From contig NZ_LWLP01000001.1 of NCBI RefSeq assembly GCF_001641125.1, positions 3,184,133-3,248,132 on the forward strand: a stretch of DNA of 64,000 nucleotides. The letters run 5' to 3'. Every line of letters begins with the position of its first letter. Position 1 is the stretch's first letter. The position numbers were made by a program, and so were the translations under genes. Below the pieces are notes generated by a model. The model saw nothing but the letters and a program-made list of their open reading frames with translations, was not told the origin of the DNA and ran no database searches. This document shows positions 53,425-64,000 of the stretch, piece by piece. This DNA comes from Arthrobacter sp. OY3WO11. Its GTDB lineage: Bacteria; Actinomycetota; Actinomycetes; Actinomycetales; Micrococcaceae.

Positions 53425-55539
53425 CTATTCGCCGCGGGTCTTCTGGATGATCTCGTCGGCAACTGCCTTCGGGACCTCGGCGTAGCTGTTGAACGTCATG
53501 GAGTACACAGCGCGGCCCTGGGTCTTCGAGCGCAGGTCACCGATGTAGCCGAACATGCCGGACAGCGGAACGTGCGCACGGATGACCTTGACGCCCTGTG
53601 CATCTTCCATGGACTGCATCTGGCCACGGCGGGAGTTGAGGTCACCGATAACTTCACCCATGTATTCCTCAGGGGTGCGGACCTCGACATCCATCAGCGG
53701 TTCGAGCAGGACCGGGTTCGCCTTGCGTGCGGCTTCCTTGAAAGCCATACGGCCGGCGATCTTGAACGCCATTTCCGAGGAGTCAACATCGTGGTAGGCG
53801 CCGTCAATCAGCGTCGCCTTGATGCCGACAACCGGGTAACCGGCCAGGACGCCGTCGTTCAGCGCATCCTGGATACCAGCGTCAACCGACGGGATGTACT
53901 CGCGGGGAACGCGGCCACCGGTGACCTTGTTCTCGAACTCGTACAGCTCGCCATCGGCAGTGTCCAGCGGCTCGATCGCAATCTGGATCTTTGCGAACTG
54001 GCCCGAACCACCGGTCTGCTTCTTGTGCGTGTAGTCGTGGCGTTCGACGGCGCGCTTGATGGTTTCGCGGTAAGCAACCTGGGGCTTGCCCACGTTTGCT
54101 TCGACCTTGAATTCGCGGCGCATGCGGTCCACCAGGATGTCCAGGTGGAGTTCGCCCATGCCGGCGATGATGGTCTGGCCGGTGTCTTCGTTGAGGGACA
54201 CCTGGAAGGTGGGGTCCTCAGCGGAGAGCTTCTGGATGGCGGTGGAGAGCTTCTCCTGGTCACCCTTGGTGTTCGGCTCGATGGCAACCGAGATCACGGG
54301 CTCCGGGAAGCTCATGGACTCAAGCACGATCTGGTTTGCGGAGTCGCACAGGGTGTCGCCCGTGGTGGTGTCCTTCAGACCGATGGCTGCGTAGATGTGG
54401 CCGGCGGTAGCGCCTTCAACAGGCATTTCCTTGTTGGCGTGCATCTGGAACAGCTTGCCGATGCGCTCCTTCTTGCCCTTGGTGGAGTTGACCACCTGGG
54501 CGCCTGCTTCCACGTGACCGGAGTACACGCGGATGAAGGTGAGCTGGCCGAAGAACGGGTGCGCAGCAATCTTGAAGGCCAGTGCGGAGAACGGCTCTTC
54601 GGAGGAAGGCTTGCGGGTCAGTTCCTTCTCTTCGTCGCGAGGATCGTGACCGATCATCGGCGGGACGTCGAGGGGATTCGGCAGGTAGTCCACGACTGCG
54701 TCGAGCATCGGCTGAACGCCACGGTTCTTGAAGGCCGAACCACAGAAGATGGGGTAGAGCTCAGAGTTGATCGTCATCTTACGGATGCCGGCCTTGAGCT
54801 CATCGATGGAGATCTCTTCGCCCTCAAGGTACTTGTCCATGAGCTCTTCGGAGGACTCTGCAACGGCCTCGACGAGGGCTGCACGGTACTCCTCGGCCTT
54901 TTCCTGGAGGTCAGCCGGGATCTCACGGATCTCGTACTTCGCACCCATGGTCACGTCACCCTTGGCATCGCCGGGCCACACGAGGGCACGCATGTAGAGC
55001 AGGTCTACCACGCCGATGAAGTCGTTCTCGGCACCGATCGGCAGCTGCATGACGAGCGGCTTGGCGCCCAGGCGGCTGATGATGGTGTCTACGGTGAAGT
55101 AGAAGTCAGCACCCAGCTTGTCCATCTTGTTGACGAAGCAGATACGCGGAACGTTGTACTTGTCAGCCTGGCGCCACACGGTCTCAGACTGCGGCTCAAC
55201 GCCTTCCTTGCCATCGAAAACGGCAACGGCACCGTCGAGGACGCGCAGGGAGCGCTCAACCTCTACGGTGAAGTCAACGTGGCCGGGGGTGTCGATGATG
55301 TTGATCTGGTTGTTTTCCCAGAAGCAGGTCACGGCGGCAGACGTGATGGTGATGCCGCGTTCCTTTTCCTGTTCCATCCAGTCAGTGGTCGAAGCGCCGT
55401 CGTGCGTTTCGCCGATCTTGTGGTTCACACCCGTGTAGAACAGGATGCGCTCGGTGGTGGTGGTCTTGCCGGCATCAATGTGGGCCATGATGCCGATGTT
55501 GCGGACCTTACTAAGGTCGGTAAGCACGTCCTGTGCCAC
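53425..55539 (-). CDS. fusA: Elongation factor G
   Basis: GTPase for ribosome translocation. [19 protein letters not shown] (G1), DTPGHVDFT (G3) and [10 protein letters not shown] (G4) are present, followed by domains II-V ending [12 protein letters not shown] sequence ([17 protein letters not shown]). 704 residues, GTG start with GGAG upstream. It is between rpsG and tuf in the str operon. Confidence 0.99.
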   Translation of the reverse strand: MAQDVLTDLSKVRNIGIMAHIDAGKTTTTERILFYTGVNHKIGETHDGASTTDWMEQEKERGITITSAAVTCFWENNQINIIDTPGHVDFTVEVERSLRVLDGAVAVFDGKEGVEPQSETVWRQADKYNVPRICFVNKMDKLGADFYFTVDTIISRLGAKPLVMQLPIGAENDFIGVVDLLYMRALVWPGDAKGDVTMGAKYEIREIPADLQEKAEEYRAALVEAVAESSEELMDKYLEGEEISIDELKAGIRKMTINSELYPIFCGSAFKNRGVQPMLDAVVDYLPNPLDVPPMIGHDPRDEEKELTRKPSSEEPFSALAFKIAAHPFFGQLTFIRVYSGHVEAGAQVVNSTKGKKERIGKLFQMHANKEMPVEGATAGHIYAAIGLKDTTTGDTLCDSANQIVLESMSFPEPVISVAIEPNTKGDQEKLSTAIQKLSAEDPTFQVSLNEDTGQTIIAGMGELHLDILVDRMRREFKVEANVGKPQVAYRETIKRAVERHDYTHKKQTGGSGQFAKIQIAIEPLDTADGELYEFENKVTGGRVPREYIPSVDAGIQDALNDGVLAGYPVVGIKATLIDGAYHDVDSSEMAFKIAGRMAFKEAARKANPVLLEPLMDVEVRTPEEYMGEVIGDLNSRRGQMQSMEDAQGVKVIRAHVPLSGMFGYIGDLRSKTQGRAVYSMTFNSYAEVPKAVADEIIQKTRGE

Positions 55540-55607
55540 GGGGTCTCCTTTTGGGATTGACTACGCGTTCGCCGCCAGCTCGGTTGAGCCGGCGGCGCCC
55601 GGGAGTA

Positions 55608-56078
55608 TTACCAGCGGTAGTGTGCGAAGGCCTTGTTGGACTCGGCCATCTTGTGGGTGTCTTCGCGACGCTTCACAGCGGCACCGAGACCGTTGGATGC
55701 ATCCAGGATTTCGTTCTGGAGGCGCTCGGTCATCGTCTTCTCGCGGCGGGCCTTCGAGTAGCCAACCAGCCAGCGCAGTGCGAGGGCGGTGGAGCGGCCC
55801 GGCTTGACCTCAACCGGAACCTGGTAGGTGGCGCCACCGACGCGGCGTGAGCGGACCTCAAGGGAAGGCTTGACGTTGTCCATGGCCTTCTTGAGGGCTG
55901 CTACGGGGTCGCCGCCGGACTTGGCGCGGGCGCCTTCGAGGGCACCGTAGACGATGCGCTCTGCCGTGGACTTCTTGCCGTCAACGAGCACCTTGTTAAT
56001 GAGCTGGGTGACCAGCGGGGAGCCGTAAACGGGATCTAGTACGAGCGGCCGCTTGGGGGCCGGACCCTTGCGAGGCAT
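55608..56078 (-). CDS. rpsG: 30S ribosomal protein S7
   Basis: Nucleates head assembly. [20 protein letters not shown] is the expected start; a longer frame upstream lies in rpsL and is not used. [17 protein letters not shown] and AFAHYRW at the end are diagnostic. 156 residues. It starts one base after the rpsL stop. Confidence 0.98.
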   Translation of the reverse strand: MPRKGPAPKRPLVLDPVYGSPLVTQLINKVLVDGKKSTAERIVYGALEGARAKSGGDPVAALKKAMDNVKPSLEVRSRRVGGATYQVPVEVKPGRSTALALRWLVGYSKARREKTMTERLQNEILDASNGLGAAVKRREDTHKMAESNKAFAHYRW

Positions 56079-56079
56079 A

Positions 56080-56454
56080 TTACTTCTTCTCCATCTTTGC
56101 GCCGTAGCGGCTGCGTGCCTGCTTACGGTTCTTGACACCCTGGGTATCGAGGGCGCCACGGACGATCTTGTAGCGGACGCCCGGGAGGTCCTTCACGCGA
56201 CCACCGCGGACGAGCACAATGGAGTGCTCCTGCAGGTTGTGGCCAACACCGGGGATGTAGGCGGTAACTTCAATGCCACCGTTGAGGCGTACACGCGCCA
56301 CCTTACGGAGAGCCGAGTTCGGCTTCTTCGGGGTGGTGGTGTAAACGCGGGTGCAGACACCGCGGCGCATGGGGCTGCCGTTAAGCGCGGGAGCCTTGGT
56401 CTTTTTGACCTTCGGCGTGCGGCCCTTGCGGACCAGCTGGTTAATCGTAGGCAC
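56080..56454 (-). CDS. rpsL: 30S ribosomal protein S12
   Basis: Decoding-centre protein. The GTG giving [15 protein letters not shown] is chosen over an upstream ATG, with GGAG nine bases before. [17 protein letters not shown] and [12 protein letters not shown] show lysines at the streptomycin-determining positions, so the protein looks drug-sensitive. 124 residues. First gene of the str operon. Confidence 0.98.
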   Translation of the reverse strand: MPTINQLVRKGRTPKVKKTKAPALNGSPMRRGVCTRVYTTTPKKPNSALRKVARVRLNGGIEVTAYIPGVGHNLQEHSIVLVRGGRVKDLPGVRYKIVRGALDTQGVKNRKQARSRYGAKMEKK

Positions 56455-56740
56455 TCTCGTGTTCTCCGTTTTATCCGGAGTGGCCGCTTCCAGCCACTCT
56501 CCTTTGCGTTGCCCCGCCGCCTGGGCCTTGAAGAAGATCTCCAAGGCGGCGAAGGCGAAGCCTTAATAGTCGGATCGCATACGCAGGGAATGACCTGACT
56601 CTCGTCTTCAACGGTCCCTAGGCATGCAAAAATGTGGCATACGTTGCACAAGAACCGTGCAAACCGGAAACGTCGCTCTGGTTCAGCCCTAAAGCTGGAA
56701 CCGGCGCACTCATCCACTGCCACAATAACAATTGGTAACA

Positions 56741-56770
56741 AGTCTAGCATGAACGGCCCCTACCCCTTAA
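56741..56770 (-). promoter_or_regulatory. Candidate promoter of the str operon
   Basis: On the minus strand TTAAGG and TGC-TAGACT with an 18-base spacer; the -10 is of the extended type. Confidence 0.5.
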
Positions 56771-56785
56771 TCGGGGCCGCCCTCC

Positions 56786-56851
56786 CCCAACCAGGTAGCG
56801 CTAAGTGTCGTTTTGAGCCCCCAAAAGGACACTTAGCGCTACCTAGTTGGG
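56786..56851. repeat. Intergenic palindrome E2 (core-sharing hairpin family)
   Basis: A 24-base stem with one mismatch (contains AGGTAGCGCTAAGTGTC) and an 18-base loop GTTTTGAGCCCCCAAAAG, downstream of rpoC. The loop plus flanks, GTCGTTTTGAGCCCCCAAAA, match the centre of E1. Confidence 0.75.
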
Positions 56852-56861
56852 TTAACGGGAG

Positions 56862-56905
56862 GAGCCCCGCTTCCCCAGCGCCTATGCACTGCGGAAACGG
56901 GGCTC
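56862..56905 (-). terminator. Hairpin after rpoC
   Basis: A 17-base stem with two mismatches (GAGCCCCG outer part perfect) and a 10-base loop, 14 bases after the rpoC stop. No U-tract on the minus strand. Confidence 0.65.
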
Positions 56906-56918
56906 GCTTCACGAGCTC

Positions 56919-60818
<3,900 letters not shown>

Positions 60819-60919
60819 ATGGTCCCTGTTCTCTCTTGTTCTCTAAATTCTGAAGTCTTGGGTGCGGAATGAGGAAAGGAGGACGACGGCGGACGCTCAG
60901 CCCGCCGTCGTCGGACCCC

Positions 60920-64000
<3,081 letters not shown>

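Larger units (their letters stand above)
56455..56918. other. Gap between rpsL and rpoC
   Basis: On the minus strand, from right to left: the rpoC terminator hairpin, palindrome E2, the str promoter candidate, then a leader of about 280 bases before rpsL. No gene was seen. Confidence 0.6.

Noticed and set aside
52198..55560. Very long open frame on the + strand opposite tuf and fusA
   Set aside because: It is the antisense shadow of two highly conserved genes in high-GC DNA, and its translation shows no family features.

Overview
The window is 64 kb of a high-GC actinobacterial chromosome. The gene order (rplM-rpsI, glmM, coaA/glmS/acpS, then the S10, spc, alpha, str and rpoBC clusters) and the style of the proteins point to an Arthrobacter/Pseudarthrobacter-like member of the Micrococcaceae; this is inferred from family knowledge, since no database was searched. 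No rRNA, tRNA, CRISPR array, prophage or insertion sequence was seen.

Region 1 (1-7.8 kb) is housekeeping: the start of an NAD(P)H-hydrate repair gene, acpS, glmS and glmM (amino-sugar and wall precursor synthesis), coaA, a Tat lipoprotein DD-carboxypeptidase, mscL, and two unrecognised genes. Most genes here start 6-7 bases after a TANNNT-like -10 box, as expected of leaderless mRNAs. Region 2 (7.8-8.9 kb) is rplM-rpsI.

Region 3 (9.1-25 kb) is the main accessory block: two complete tad (Flp-type tight-adherence pilus) loci in tandem on the + strand, each in the order flp-tadE-tadG-cpaB-tadZ-tadA-tadB-tadC, with one prepilin peptidase gene ahead of the first. The copies keep the same order and junctions but differ in base composition. 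They are followed by an Hpt-like protein that lacks the phosphorylatable histidine, then by a divergent OmpR-type response regulator and sensor kinase (25.0-27.7 kb).

Region 4 (27.8-32.1 kb, minus strand) is truA behind the alpha operon (infA-rpmJ-rpsM-rpsK-rpoA-rplQ). truA has an odd 5' end: a leaderless-type ATG opens a frame that would need a one-base shift to enter TruA. Region 5 (32.1-36.6 kb) holds a P1/NylC-like N-terminal nucleophile hydrolase and a sugar-type ABC importer without an ATPase gene. Region 6 (36.7-49.9 kb, minus) is map, adk, secY, the spc operon and the S10 operon; spc and S10 are separated by 668 bp carrying 32-bp repeats, and rpsN and rpsD are absent from their usual places. 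Region 7 (50.3-51.9 kb) has a GH1 beta-glucosidase and a 41-residue membrane protein. Region 8 (52-64 kb, minus) is tuf, fusA, rpsG, rpsL, rpoC and rpoB, the last cut by the window end.

Beyond genes, three intergenic palindromes (27.7, 36.6 and 56.8 kb) with different stems share an asymmetric core, and the first flp promoter region carries repeated GAGTAC boxes. The best candidates for something undescribed are the paired tad loci with their histidine-less Hpt neighbour, the truA 5' frame break, and the core-sharing palindromes.
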